Shown in pieces: positions 7,941 to 17,448 of a stretch of 35,120 nt of DNA (the stretch's first letter is position 1; each line of letters begins with the position of its first letter). The stretch is from Clostridium aestuarii. GTDB lineage: Bacteria; Bacillota; Clostridia; Clostridiales; Clostridiaceae. The notes under the pieces are model-generated. The model did no database searches. It was not told the DNA's origin and saw only the letters and a list, made by a program, of their open reading frames with translations. The stretch is taken from NCBI RefSeq assembly GCF_026735135.1, contig NZ_JAPQER010000012.1:1-35120 (forward strand). Direction: 5' to 3'. A program made the translations under genes and the position numbers.

Positions 7941-9230
7941 ATGGTAAAAACTAAAAATAAAAAAATGAAACTTACAAGTAAGATACTTTTGGCTCTGGCT
8001 TTAGGAGTTGGCTTTGGTATTATATCTAATTTATTTTTTCCTGCAAATGCAAATGAACTTATAAGTAAATGGGTACTAGAACCAGTAGGAAAAGTGTTTT
8101 TAAGAGCTATAAAAATGATTGTAGTACCTCTTGTGTTATGCTCTTTAATAGCTGGTGTGGCTAGTATGGGAGACATAAAAAAAGTTGGAAGAATAGGTGG
8201 GAAAATAGTAGCATATTATATGATGACTACTGCGTTTGCTATCAGTATAGCTTTAGTAATTTCGAATATATTTAAACCAGGTAATACTGGAATGAATAAC
8301 TTAGAAAGTGCAACTAAAATTACGACTAAAGAAGCACCATTTATTATGGACATATTTGTTAAGATGGTTCCTGTAAATCCTATTAAATCTATGGTAGAAG
8401 GAAATATGCTTCAAATAATATTTTTTGCCATTTTATTTGGGTTAGGAATAACAATTATAGGGAAAAAAGCAGAACCTCTATTAAATGTAATAAATCAAGC
8501 AAATGAGGTTCTTTTAAAAATTATAGGATTAGTTATGTTGACAGCACCTTACGGAGTATTTGCTTTGATTTCAAAGGTTATAATGTTCCAAGGAATAGAT
8601 GTTCTCGAAAAATTATTCCAATATGTAGGGGTTGTTATATTTGTCTTAATAGTACAAGCTGTAATTGTATATGGAATTGCTCTTAAGATTTTAGGTAAAG
8701 TAAATCCTATTAAATTTTATAAGAAATTTTGGCCTGTAATGGTTGTGGCGTTTAGTACATCAAGTAGTAATGCTACTATACCAGTTAACCTTGAAGCTTG
8801 CGAAGAAAAGCTTGGAATACCAGAAAGAATATCAAGTTTTACGATTCCATTAGGAGCAACAATAAACATGGATGGAACCGCAGTAATGCAGGGAGTTGCA
8901 GCAATATTTATTGCTAATGTATATGGAATGAATCTTTCCCTTGAACAGCAACTTATGGTAATATTAACAGCTACTCTTGCGTCTATAGGTACAGCTGGAG
9001 TTCCGAGTGCTGGGGTTGTAATGCTTACAATGGTACTTCAACAAGTTGGATTACCTATAGAAGGTGCAGCATTAGTATTGAGCGTAGATAGAATAGTTGA
9101 TATGTTCAGAACAACGGCTAATATAACGGGTGATGCGATAGGAACATTAATTGTTGCAAATTCAGAAAATGAACTTGATTTAGATGTATATAATAGTGAA
9201 ATAAGTGTTGAATCAAATATTAATAATTAA
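7941..9230 (+). CDS. Dicarboxylate/amino acid:cation symporter (GltP/DctA family)
   Basis: A 429-residue membrane protein of the DAACS family, which imports glutamate, aspartate or C4-dicarboxylates with Na+ or H+. Diagnostic motifs are the serine-rich re-entrant loop STSSSNATIPVN at about 270, NMDGT at about 309, GTAGVPSAG at about 353, and DRIVDMFRTTANITGDAIG near the C terminus, where the Asp/Arg/Thr/Asn residues contact substrate in known members. Length is normal for the family. ATG 7941 follows TAGGAGCGAG. It is a single-gene unit closed by a strong terminator. Substrate cannot be settled from sequence alone; glutamate/aspartate is the usual choice for clostridial members. Confidence 0.92.
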   Translation: MVKTKNKKMKLTSKILLALALGVGFGIISNLFFPANANELISKWVLEPVGKVFLRAIKMIVVPLVLCSLIAGVASMGDIKKVGRIGGKIVAYYMMTTAFAISIALVISNIFKPGNTGMNNLESATKITTKEAPFIMDIFVKMVPVNPIKSMVEGNMLQIIFFAILFGLGITIIGKKAEPLLNVINQANEVLLKIIGLVMLTAPYGVFALISKVIMFQGIDVLEKLFQYVGVVIFVLIVQAVIVYGIALKILGKVNPIKFYKKFWPVMVVAFSTSSSNATIPVNLEACEEKLGIPERISSFTIPLGATINMDGTAVMQGVAAIFIANVYGMNLSLEQQLMVILTATLASIGTAGVPSAGVVMLTMVLQQVGLPIEGAALVLSVDRIVDMFRTTANITGDAIGTLIVANSENELDLDVYNSEISVESNINN

Positions 9231-9242
9231 AATTATTGAAAT

Positions 9243-9273
9243 AAAACTGCTCAGATAAATGAGCAGTTTTTTT
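9243..9273 (+). terminator. Rho-independent terminator of the symporter gene
   Basis: A perfect 11-bp stem (9243-9253 with 9260-9270), GATAAA loop and a run of seven T (9267-9273). A 26-nt core (9248-9273) recurs exactly at 26921-26946. Confidence 0.93.
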
Positions 9274-9314
9274 ATTGGCTAAAACACAAAATAAGCAATT
9301 AAAAGCTACAAATG

Positions 9315-9341
9315 ATTGTACGGACATAGCAAATGTATAAA
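9315..9341 (+). promoter_or_regulatory. Weak candidate promoter of the WYL/dynamin operon
   Basis: ATTGTA (9315-9320) and TATAAA (9336-9341) are 15 bp apart, with TG directly before the -10. The spacing is short, so this is only the best-looking candidate in the 9274-9449 gap. Confidence 0.25.
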
Positions 9342-9353
9342 GAAAAGAAAAAT

Positions 9354-9369
9354 GGAGGAATATATGTAA
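9354..9369 (+). promoter_or_regulatory. Ribosome binding site followed by a start-stop (ATG TAA)
   Basis: GGAGGA at 9354-9359 is placed correctly for ATG 9364-9366, which is followed at once by TAA. A second ATG at 9372 would give a 12-residue peptide (MSNNKEYNKIMN). Either could be a leader that affects translation of the WYL gene, or simple decay of an old gene start. Confidence 0.4.
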
Positions 9370-9449
9370 AAATGTCTAATAATAAGGAATATAATAAAAT
9401 AATGAATTAAAAGTTAAAAAATAACGATTATGAGGTGAAAATATCAAAT

Positions 9450-10436
9450 ATGGAGAGGCTTAAATCAGAAGCATTAATATATATATATGATAAATTAAAT
9501 AAAGGAAAAACGATTTATAAAGAAGATGTAATGAATAAATATAAGATTAGTAGTAGAACTTTTGATAGATATATAAGTGATATAAGAAGTTATTTTTATA
9601 ATGAATCTAAATTTAAAAAAATAGAATATGATAGAAAAAAAGGTGAAAAAGGAGGATATGTACTGGAAAATCAAGATAAGAAATGTCTTAATCAGAAGGA
9701 TATTTTAGCTATTACAAAAGTGCTTTTAGAGAGTAGAGGATTTATAGACAAAGAAATGAATCTAGTTATTGATAAGCTTTTAATGAACTGTGTTGCACAA
9801 GATAAGACAAACATAGAAGCTATTATTAATAATGAACTAGAAAATTATATTTCTCCAAAACATGGAGGTAAACTCATAGACAAGTTATGGGAACTTAGTG
9901 ATGCTATAAAGCAGCAATGGATTTTAGAAATTTATTATCACAAGATAGGTAAAAATGGAGAAGTTGATGAGAATGTTTCAAAGCGAAAACTATATCCACA
10001 GGCAATTTTATTTTGTGAATATTATTTTTATCTTATAGCTTTTATAGAAGGAAAAAGCTATGAATATCCTGCTATATATAGAGTGGACAGAATAGAAAAA
10101 TATAAGATTTTAGATTCTAGATTTAAGATAGAATACAGTAAACGTTTTAAAGATGGTGAATTTAAAAAATTAATTCAGTTTATGCAAACAGGTGAGCTGC
10201 AAAAAATAAGATTTAAATTTACAGGTTATTCTATAGAGGCAGTTTTAGATAGACTTCCTAATGCTAAAATAATTGAACAAAGAGAAGACGGTTATATAGT
10301 AGAAACAAAAATGTTTGGAAAAGGAATAAAGATGTGGCTATTAAGTCAAGGTGATGCAGTAGAAGTTTTAAATCCTGATAAATTTAAAGAGGAAATAAAA
10401 GAAGTTATAGAAAATATGAGAAAAAAATATAAATAG
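9450..10436 (+). CDS. WYL-domain transcriptional regulator
   Basis: A 328-residue regulator. An N-terminal winged-helix region (about 1-65) contains VMNKYKISSRTFDRYISDIR, a recognition-helix-like stretch. A WYL domain follows (about 135-215; QQWILEIYYHK, KRKLYPQAILFCEYYFYLIA, YRVDRIEKYKIL) and a C-terminal WCX-like extension (about 235-325). WYL proteins sense a ligand and often control phage-defence or DNA-stress loci. The start is probably ATG 9450 with GAGGTG at 9432; the earlier GTG at 9435 lies inside that binding site. It is the first gene of the dynamin operon, 89 nt ahead of the first GTPase with no terminator between, so it most likely regulates that operon. Its ligand is unknown. 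Confidence 0.88.
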   Translation: MERLKSEALIYIYDKLNKGKTIYKEDVMNKYKISSRTFDRYISDIRSYFYNESKFKKIEYDRKKGEKGGYVLENQDKKCLNQKDILAITKVLLESRGFIDKEMNLVIDKLLMNCVAQDKTNIEAIINNELENYISPKHGGKLIDKLWELSDAIKQQWILEIYYHKIGKNGEVDENVSKRKLYPQAILFCEYYFYLIAFIEGKSYEYPAIYRVDRIEKYKILDSRFKIEYSKRFKDGEFKKLIQFMQTGELQKIRFKFTGYSIEAVLDRLPNAKIIEQREDGYIVETKMFGKGIKMWLLSQGDAVEVLNPDKFKEEIKEVIENMRKKYK

Positions 10437-10525
10437 TTTAATAAAATGCCAGTCTGTGTCGGTGGCAAGACCTAAAATATAGATTGAAGCTAAGGAAAAT
10501 ATAATTAAGGATAAGGAGAAAGATT

Positions 10526-12766
10526 ATGCTAAATAGAAAAGAAATCAAAAATATGCTTTTTGATTTGAGAAATATTAGTGCTAGCTGTGATAATTTATAT
10601 CTTTCTGAAATTGAAAAACTTGAAGAAATAGTGGAGGAAAATAAATATAAGGTAGCAGTTATTGGGGAGTTTTCTTCTGGAAAGAGTACGTTCTTAAATG
10701 CGTTGGTAGGTAAAAGAATATTATATTCATCTAATAATGAAGCAACCGGAGTTATAACTTATTTAGAAAGTGGAAAGAGAAAAATAGCTTCTATATTTAT
10801 GGAGGATGGTAGAGAAAAGGAAATAGAATTAGTCTCAGAACAGAATTATAAAGAATTAAAAAACTATGCTGATATTAAGAACAAAAAAGATAAGATATCA
10901 AGCATAGCAATAAGTTATCCTCTAAAAGGTATTGATAAAGATATATCTTTTATAGATACACCTGGACTTCAGGGAATAAGCCTTAAGCAAATGAAAATTA
11001 CAAAAGAAATATTAAAAGAAGCAAATGCTACTATAGTGCTTATTACTAAGAAGGGATTAACTCAAACAGAACTTGATATTCTCACAGGGGAGAATAAAAA
11101 ATTTGGAGCAATAAATACGAAAGATGTTTTTATTGTTATTAATAAAATAGGAATGATGCATCAAGGTAGAACTTGTAATGAGGCTTTACATAAAATTGAA
11201 GAGACAAAAAATAAGGTTATTGAAAAACTAAAAGAAAATAGAATCAAGGATGTAAAAATTTTTGCTGTAGATAGTAAAGATTCTTTATGGAGCAGTGATG
11301 ATGAGCTTTATGAAAAGGTATTAAAAGACAATAATGAGGAATTAAATATTATATTGAAACAGGAAGAATACAGAGAAAGAGCTCAATTTGATCTTTTTAA
11401 AGAATTTTTATTAGATTTTCTAGAAGAAGGACAGAGAAATAAAAACTTTTTAGAAGATATAAATAGTAAGATAAGTATGATAGTAGAAGCTTTTACAGAT
11501 AAATTTTCTGATAATGAATCTGTGAAGCTAAGTAAAGAAAATGAGTTAATAAAACAGTTATATGATGAAAAAGAGATTTTAATTAAAAATAGAAGAAAAT
11601 TATATAATTCATTATCTAGATATATAGCCAATTCTTTTGATGAATTTTCAGTAAAAGTAGAAGAAGATATAAATTTATTAAGTAAAATTAAAAATAAGGA
11701 AACTGCACAAATAATAAATAAAATTTTTACAAGTAAGTATGATGTAAATCAAGAAAATGTAGATTTGTGCTATGAAAAGATAAAAAAAATAATAGGTAAA
11801 GATGCTGAACAATATGAAGAAAAATTAAATCAATATCAACAAATTATGGGCAGATATTTAATAAACAAAAGGTTTAGTGAGGATTTTACAAAAATTATTA
11901 AAAATAAATCTGATTTGAACTTTAACATTGATATAAAAAAGATTAAAATTGATCTCAATTTTAAAAAGCTAGAGTTTGAAGAAAATGATGTAATTGAAGA
12001 AGTAAAAGGTGAGATTAAGGAAATAGAAGATAAAATTTCAAGTCTGAATTCTTTAATTGCTAAAGGTGATGCTAACGTACCAGAACAAAAGCAGAATATG
12101 TCAGTACTTAAAAAGGTTCAATTAAAGCGTGATTTTGAGAGTAAAAAGAGAAGACTTGGTAAAAGACCTTCACCAAGACAAAAATATAGAACAGTATCAA
12201 AGACAACAGGCTTTTGGATATTTAAAAAGACTACTTATGATGAAGTCCCAGATGGACTTGATTATAGTGAGTGCGAAGTATGGGACAGAAAGACAAAAGA
12301 TATTACCAATAAATACTTTAAACAAATTGAAAGCATAGAATCTGAAATTGAGAAATATGAAAGTATTGTAAAGAAATTAAAAAGAAGTAAAGAGGAACTG
12401 GGAAGATTACATAATAAAAAAATGGATTTTAAATTAGAATTAAGTGAAGTTAAAAGAGTATTAGAAGTTAAGAAGCAAAAAAATGAAAAGAAGTTTGTTG
12501 AAGACAAAAAAACTGACATATATAAGACCTTTTATAAGTTGGAGAAAGAAGCATATAAAAAGATTATTGATGAAATTAGAAAAAACATATATAATTTAAA
12601 ATCTTCAATAAAATCCAAAGTAAAAGAAGAAATTGAAAATTACTTAGAAGGTTATTCATTAAAACTAGATGATAAAATCAAAAGAATAAAAGACAATATT
12701 CAAATGAGTGATGAAGAATTCACGTATATGATAAACAAGCTAAAAGAAATGAGGGGGAAAGTTTAA
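10526..12766 (+). CDS. Dynamin-like GTPase 1
   Basis: A 746-residue large GTPase of the bacterial dynamin-like class. G1 is GEFSSGKS at 47-54, the G2 region EATGVIT contains T74, and G3 is DTPG at 144-147. G4 is NKIG at 206-209, with Gly where Asp is usual for guanine selection. Most of residues 290-740 is charged helical coiled coil, as in dynamin stalks. A short aromatic patch (GFWIFKK at about 562-568) inside it could be a membrane-touching paddle. ATG 10526 follows AAGGAGAAAG. Its stop overlaps the next start by one base (TAATG), so the pair are translationally coupled. The expected role is GTP-driven membrane remodelling with the other two GTPases. Which process it serves is unknown. Confidence 0.9.
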   Translation: MLNRKEIKNMLFDLRNISASCDNLYLSEIEKLEEIVEENKYKVAVIGEFSSGKSTFLNALVGKRILYSSNNEATGVITYLESGKRKIASIFMEDGREKEIELVSEQNYKELKNYADIKNKKDKISSIAISYPLKGIDKDISFIDTPGLQGISLKQMKITKEILKEANATIVLITKKGLTQTELDILTGENKKFGAINTKDVFIVINKIGMMHQGRTCNEALHKIEETKNKVIEKLKENRIKDVKIFAVDSKDSLWSSDDELYEKVLKDNNEELNIILKQEEYRERAQFDLFKEFLLDFLEEGQRNKNFLEDINSKISMIVEAFTDKFSDNESVKLSKENELIKQLYDEKEILIKNRRKLYNSLSRYIANSFDEFSVKVEEDINLLSKIKNKETAQIINKIFTSKYDVNQENVDLCYEKIKKIIGKDAEQYEEKLNQYQQIMGRYLINKRFSEDFTKIIKNKSDLNFNIDIKKIKIDLNFKKLEFEENDVIEEVKGEIKEIEDKISSLNSLIAKGDANVPEQKQNMSVLKKVQLKRDFESKKRRLGKRPSPRQKYRTVSKTTGFWIFKKTTYDEVPDGLDYSECEVWDRKTKDITNKYFKQIESIESEIEKYESIVKKLKRSKEELGRLHNKKMDFKLELSEVKRVLEVKKQKNEKKFVEDKKTDIYKTFYKLEKEAYKKIIDEIRKNIYNLKSSIKSKVKEEIENYLEGYSLKLDDKIKRIKDNIQMSDEEFTYMINKLKEMRGKV

Positions 12767-14991
12767 TGAGTTTCCAAAGTTACAAAAGAAAAAAACAAGA
12801 GGTAGTTGAACTATTAAAAAATATTAGAGAAAAAATACCTGTAGAAGGTGTAGTGAAAATTGTTGATCAAAAAATAAGAAATATTGAAAATGATAGATTT
12901 ATAATATCAATATTTGGACATTTCAGTAATGGTAAAAGTACTTTTCTAAATGCTTTAATGGGATTTGGAGAGGAAATACTTGTAGAAGATGATTTGCCAA
13001 GTACTGCTGCTATAACAAAATTAAGAGCACCTGAAAGTGAAGATATGTTGAATAAAGCACAGGTTATATTTACTAATGGAAATAAAGAAATAATAGATAT
13101 AAAAGAGTTAGGAAAATACTCTGCTGCTAATGAAGAGTATGAAGTGGAAACTCAAATAAAGGAAGTAACACTTTTCTTGGATTCAGAGTATCTGAAAAAT
13201 GGTATAGAGATAGTAGATACTCCAGGTTTTAATTCTACACATACAGTTCATACTGAAATTGCAAAGAATCATGTAGAAAAATCAGATGCCAGTATCTATA
13301 TGTTTTCATATGATAAACCTGGAGCTGATGAAGAATTTAAGTTTTTAAATTATGTGAATAAGTATATGAATAGAATATTTTTTGTTGTAAATAAAATTGA
13401 TCTTTGTGATAAAACGGAAAATACAGTAGAGAAAACTGTTGAAGAATTAAGATCTAAGCTTCTTATTAAAAAGGTAAATATAGAGGGTAAAGAAATTTAT
13501 CCAATTTCAGCAAAACTTGCTAAAGAAGCTATTAGTGAAGAGTCAGAAGCTAAGAAAAAGCATTCAAAATTTGAATATTTTAAAGATGCATTAGGAAATT
13601 ACTTAACAAGTGAGGATAATTTAAAAGATAGATTATTTGAACCTTTATCAGTAGTTCAGGAAAGATTAAAAGCTGAAAGGGAAGCTCTTCAAGATAAAAT
13701 TACTGCATGCAGTAAAGATAATGAAGAATTAATGAAGGAGCTTGAAAATAAGAAAGCTTTGATAGGTGATTGTGAAAAAGAGCTTAAAGAAAAAAAAATT
13801 AATATAAAAAACAGTGTTAGAAATGTTATAAGAAATTCAAAAGCTAATTTTGAAAGTAGCGCAGTACAGATTATAGATGAAATTAAAGAAGAATTAAGTG
13901 AGATAAATTCAGAATTTGATGTGGCTCTTGCTGATTTTAGTGGTATGGCAATAGGAGTTTATGATAAGTTCATAAGAAATTGGAACAATATAAGAATTAA
14001 TTTAGAAGATGATTTTATCAGAATAATTGAAGAAAATATAGATAATGATAGAGAACTACAAAAAATGGAAAATAGGCTTACTAACATAATTCATACAAGT
14101 CTTGATATAGAAAAAATAGATGTAAGTGATCCTGCATTTGATTTTAAGGAATTGGACAAAATAGATAAACAAATTCAAAAAAGAAAAAATGAATATGATA
14201 GAAATAGAGAAAAGCTTACTAGATGCAGAAATGATAAAACAAAAATTGATATGTTAACTGAAGAAAAAGAAAAGCTTGAAAGGGATATAGAAAAATTAGT
14301 TGATAAAAAAGAAATGAGATTAGAAAGTATAGGGGAAGCTAGACCAGTATATGGAACAAAAACGGTAAATAATGAAAAAAAGAGAAAAGGGATTTTGGGC
14401 TGTATAGGTAATGCGTTGTTTGGTCCTAAGGTAGTAAGAGAAGCAGAAAGCTATGTGGATTATTCTTCAGTTGAATTTGTGGAAAAACAAAGAGAAAAAA
14501 TTCAAAGTCAGTATTCAGTACAAGTGTCTGCTCAAGAAAAGAAGCTTGAAAGTAAAATTTATGAAATGATGGCAATGGGAGATATAGAAAATCAATTAAT
14601 AGATATGGAATTTGAAAGTAAGGAAGCAAGAAGAATATATTTAGATTCTATAAATAAAGGTGAGGAAGAAAAGACAAAAATATCTCAAAAAATAATAAAA
14701 GTTTCAAGGGATAATTATTTTAAAGAAATAAAGAAAGTTTGTGATGAGTATGTGTATACAATAAATAATTTTCTAGATAACCAAAGAAATCTTATTACTA
14801 ATATAATTGAAAAAGCCATTCAAGGTGAAAGAAAAAAATTAGATAATATGAAAGAAAATTTATATAGTATAACTACATTAGCAAATAAGACACCAGAAGA
14901 ATTACAAGAAGAAATGAAAATATTGTACAAGCAGTTAGATGATGTTGTTTATGTAATGAATGAGATACAAGAATATAAGGAGAAAATGTAA
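12766..14991 (+). CDS. Dynamin-like GTPase 2
   Basis: A 741-residue dynamin-like GTPase. G1 is GHFSNGKS at 51-58, the G2 region is LPSTAAIT, G3 is DTPG at 151-154 and G4 is a standard NKID at 209-212, so of the three it has the most canonical GTP-binding site. Long coiled coils cover about 290-535 and 570-740. Between them, at about 540-556, a glycine-rich hydrophobic patch (GILGCIGNALFG) is a candidate lipid paddle, at the same relative place as the aromatic patch of GTPase 1. Its ATG overlaps the stop of GTPase 1 and its stop abuts the ATG of GTPase 3. It is probably part of a hetero-oligomer with its neighbours, by analogy with paired bacterial dynamins. Confidence 0.9.
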   Translation: MSFQSYKRKKQEVVELLKNIREKIPVEGVVKIVDQKIRNIENDRFIISIFGHFSNGKSTFLNALMGFGEEILVEDDLPSTAAITKLRAPESEDMLNKAQVIFTNGNKEIIDIKELGKYSAANEEYEVETQIKEVTLFLDSEYLKNGIEIVDTPGFNSTHTVHTEIAKNHVEKSDASIYMFSYDKPGADEEFKFLNYVNKYMNRIFFVVNKIDLCDKTENTVEKTVEELRSKLLIKKVNIEGKEIYPISAKLAKEAISEESEAKKKHSKFEYFKDALGNYLTSEDNLKDRLFEPLSVVQERLKAEREALQDKITACSKDNEELMKELENKKALIGDCEKELKEKKINIKNSVRNVIRNSKANFESSAVQIIDEIKEELSEINSEFDVALADFSGMAIGVYDKFIRNWNNIRINLEDDFIRIIEENIDNDRELQKMENRLTNIIHTSLDIEKIDVSDPAFDFKELDKIDKQIQKRKNEYDRNREKLTRCRNDKTKIDMLTEEKEKLERDIEKLVDKKEMRLESIGEARPVYGTKTVNNEKKRKGILGCIGNALFGPKVVREAESYVDYSSVEFVEKQREKIQSQYSVQVSAQEKKLESKIYEMMAMGDIENQLIDMEFESKEARRIYLDSINKGEEEKTKISQKIIKVSRDNYFKEIKKVCDEYVYTINNFLDNQRNLITNIIEKAIQGERKKLDNMKENLYSITTLANKTPEELQEEMKILYKQLDDVVYVMNEIQEYKEKM

Positions 14992-17448
14992 ATGATAATA
15001 GATGATGTTACTAAATTTAACTTAAATCAGGAAGAAATAAAATATTATCTTAATAAGATAAAGAATAATGAATCAATAGTAGTAATAACAGGAGAATTTA
15101 GCTCTGGTAAAACATGCTTTTTAAATACATTTTTAGGAAAAGAAAAATTTCTGCCTCATACAAATGGAGAATGTACCCCTGTGCTAATAGATATTATGGA
15201 TAGTACAGAAAATTATATAGCTATAAAATATAAAGATGGTAGAGAAGAAGAAGAAGAAGCTTCAGAAGAAAATATTAAAAAATACACTAAATATACAGAG
15301 AAATATGATACTAATATTTTATCTGTGAGCATTCCTGTGAAATCGGAGTATTTGATAAAGAATACTCATATTATAGACAGTCCAGGAACAAACACTATAA
15401 TTAAGGAACATGAAGAAATTACAAATTACATATTAAAAAAAGCAGATATAGTTATTTATGCTGTAAATAAAGTTATTTCAGATTCAGATGTTAAATATAT
15501 AAAAGAAATATGCAAATATACAGAGGATATTATATTCATCGTAACGCATATAGATGAAGTTGACGAAGAACAGAGGAGAAACGGAATAATATATAAATCT
15601 CAAGAGCAAATAAAGAGGTTTGTAAATACTATAAAAAAAGAATTAGAAGATAAATTAGGTTTGGAAGATGTTGAAGTACTGCCAATAGGTTCAAAAGTGG
15701 CATTTAAAGATTATAAATATATTGAGCCTATAAGAGAATGTATAAACAGTTATATAGAGTTAAACAGTATTGAAATGATTAAAAAAAGAGTTAAAAAACA
15801 GTTGAAAGTTCTATTTGAAAATAAGCTTAAAAGTATAGAAAAGGAAAATAAATTTTTTACTGCTAACATGAATATTGACAAAGATGACCTTCAAAGTAGA
15901 ATAAATTCTTTAAACAATAACATAAGTAAAATGGAAGAAAAAAACAAATACAGAGTAGAGAATATTGATTTAACTGTAAAAGGGGAAAGTAATTTATTAA
16001 AATCGGAAATAAAAGCATTGTTTGAAAGAGAGCAGGAAAAGCTTTTAGATAGACTTTTAAAAAATAAAGATATTACATCAGAAATAATAGAGAATGAATT
16101 TAATAACACAAGAATGATTATTGGACAAAATATAAAGGAAAAGATTAAAAATAAAATAGAAAATTTACTTAAAAATGTGTATTCTAATATGAATTCTGAA
16201 ATTAAGAGGTTGATGGATTCTGTAGATATAAAGTTAGAAGCAAATATAAGAAAACCCATTATTGAAGAACTAGATGATAGTGATTACAAAAAAGATGTAC
16301 AGGATATCATTAAAATGAAAGAAAATAGTATTCAAAATTTAAGACAAATTGAAAATGAGATAGCTTGCACAGAAACAGAAAAGGAAGAAATAACAGAAAG
16401 CATAAAACAAATAAATGATACAATAGAAGCATATAGAAAAGAAATGAATGAATTAGGAATGTACATTCCAGAGTATGAAGAAGTTGTAACACAAGGGGGA
16501 GGAGAATCAGGAGCTAAAATTGGAAGAGTTTTTGGAGAAGTAGCTGACCTTTGTCTCTTAGTTACTCCTGTAGGAGCACCAACTGCAGCTGTTAAAGGTA
16601 GTAAAGCACTAACAATGATGGATAAGGTTAAGGATACTATTAAATCATTTTCTTACATAGAAAAAGTAACAAGAATACCAGGTAGAAAGCCTGTAAAAAC
16701 TGCTTCAAAGATTAAAAGAGAACTAGAAAAAGTTAAAAAAGCAACTGAAGCAGCTGGACAAGCTAGAAATAAAGTAGTACAGATTGGTAATGAAATTGCT
16801 AAATCAGGAGGATCTCTAGAACAAATAGGAAATGCTCTAGATGTTTTATCAGTAGGATATTGGGGAGAGAAAATTGGAAAAGTCATAGGAGAAACAATCA
16901 AACCTACTGAAACTATTTTAGTAGAAAATGAACAGCAAAAAATTGAATGGAATCAGCAAAAATATATTCTTGAACAGGAAATAAACAATTACAGAGCTAA
17001 AAAGTTAGAAATTGAAGAAGCTTATAAAAATGCAGATACTATAAAACAAAAACGCAAGCTTAAAAATGAATTGAAAAGTAAAAATGATTATTATAATGAA
17101 CTTCTTCAGGAAATGGAAGAAAAGTTCAAAAAACGTAAAGAAGAAGATAATAGTAATAAAATAGAAAATTATTATAAACAAGAAATTAAAAAGATATTTA
17201 CTAATGAAATGTCAACAGCACAACAAACAGCTTTATTAATATTTAATTCTGCGAAAGAAAAGGTTAAAAATAAAAGTGAAGAGGATTTAAAAGAAAAAAT
17301 ACTTGAAATTGAAGCTAATATTCAGAAGCTAGTTGATGAAAAGGATGAAATACAGAAAGAAATAGATAAGAACAAATCAACTATAAATGAATTAGAAGAA
17401 TATGATAAATGGATTGAGCAATGGGTGAATGAATATGCAAGTATATGA
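14992..17448 (+). CDS. Dynamin-like GTPase 3 with an enlarged hydrophobic insert
   Basis: An 818-residue dynamin-like GTPase, longest of the three. G1 is GEFSSGKT at 34-41, G3 is DSPG at 129-132 (Ser for Thr) and G4 is THID at 185-188. The stalk is coiled coil and is interrupted at about 503-545 by a glycine/alanine-rich hydrophobic segment (AKIGRVFGEVADLCLLVTPV and onwards) that could insert into a membrane. A second glycine-containing region follows at about 600-640. ATG 14992 directly follows the previous stop with AAGGAG just upstream. The 3' end overlaps the next gene by 14 nt. The divergent G3 and G4 motifs hint at altered nucleotide handling. Otherwise the same family and presumed role as its partners. 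Confidence 0.88.
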   Translation: MIIDDVTKFNLNQEEIKYYLNKIKNNESIVVITGEFSSGKTCFLNTFLGKEKFLPHTNGECTPVLIDIMDSTENYIAIKYKDGREEEEEASEENIKKYTKYTEKYDTNILSVSIPVKSEYLIKNTHIIDSPGTNTIIKEHEEITNYILKKADIVIYAVNKVISDSDVKYIKEICKYTEDIIFIVTHIDEVDEEQRRNGIIYKSQEQIKRFVNTIKKELEDKLGLEDVEVLPIGSKVAFKDYKYIEPIRECINSYIELNSIEMIKKRVKKQLKVLFENKLKSIEKENKFFTANMNIDKDDLQSRINSLNNNISKMEEKNKYRVENIDLTVKGESNLLKSEIKALFEREQEKLLDRLLKNKDITSEIIENEFNNTRMIIGQNIKEKIKNKIENLLKNVYSNMNSEIKRLMDSVDIKLEANIRKPIIEELDDSDYKKDVQDIIKMKENSIQNLRQIENEIACTETEKEEITESIKQINDTIEAYRKEMNELGMYIPEYEEVVTQGGGESGAKIGRVFGEVADLCLLVTPVGAPTAAVKGSKALTMMDKVKDTIKSFSYIEKVTRIPGRKPVKTASKIKRELEKVKKATEAAGQARNKVVQIGNEIAKSGGSLEQIGNALDVLSVGYWGEKIGKVIGETIKPTETILVENEQQKIEWNQQKYILEQEINNYRAKKLEIEEAYKNADTIKQKRKLKNELKSKNDYYNELLQEMEEKFKKRKEEDNSNKIENYYKQEIKKIFTNEMSTAQQTALLIFNSAKEKVKNKSEEDLKEKILEIEANIQKLVDEKDEIQKEIDKNKSTINELEEYDKWIEQWVNEYASI

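Noticed and set aside
10448..10472. GC-rich patch as a riboswitch
   Set aside because: Too short, and no known aptamer core is recognisable; only 4-bp complementary ends were found.
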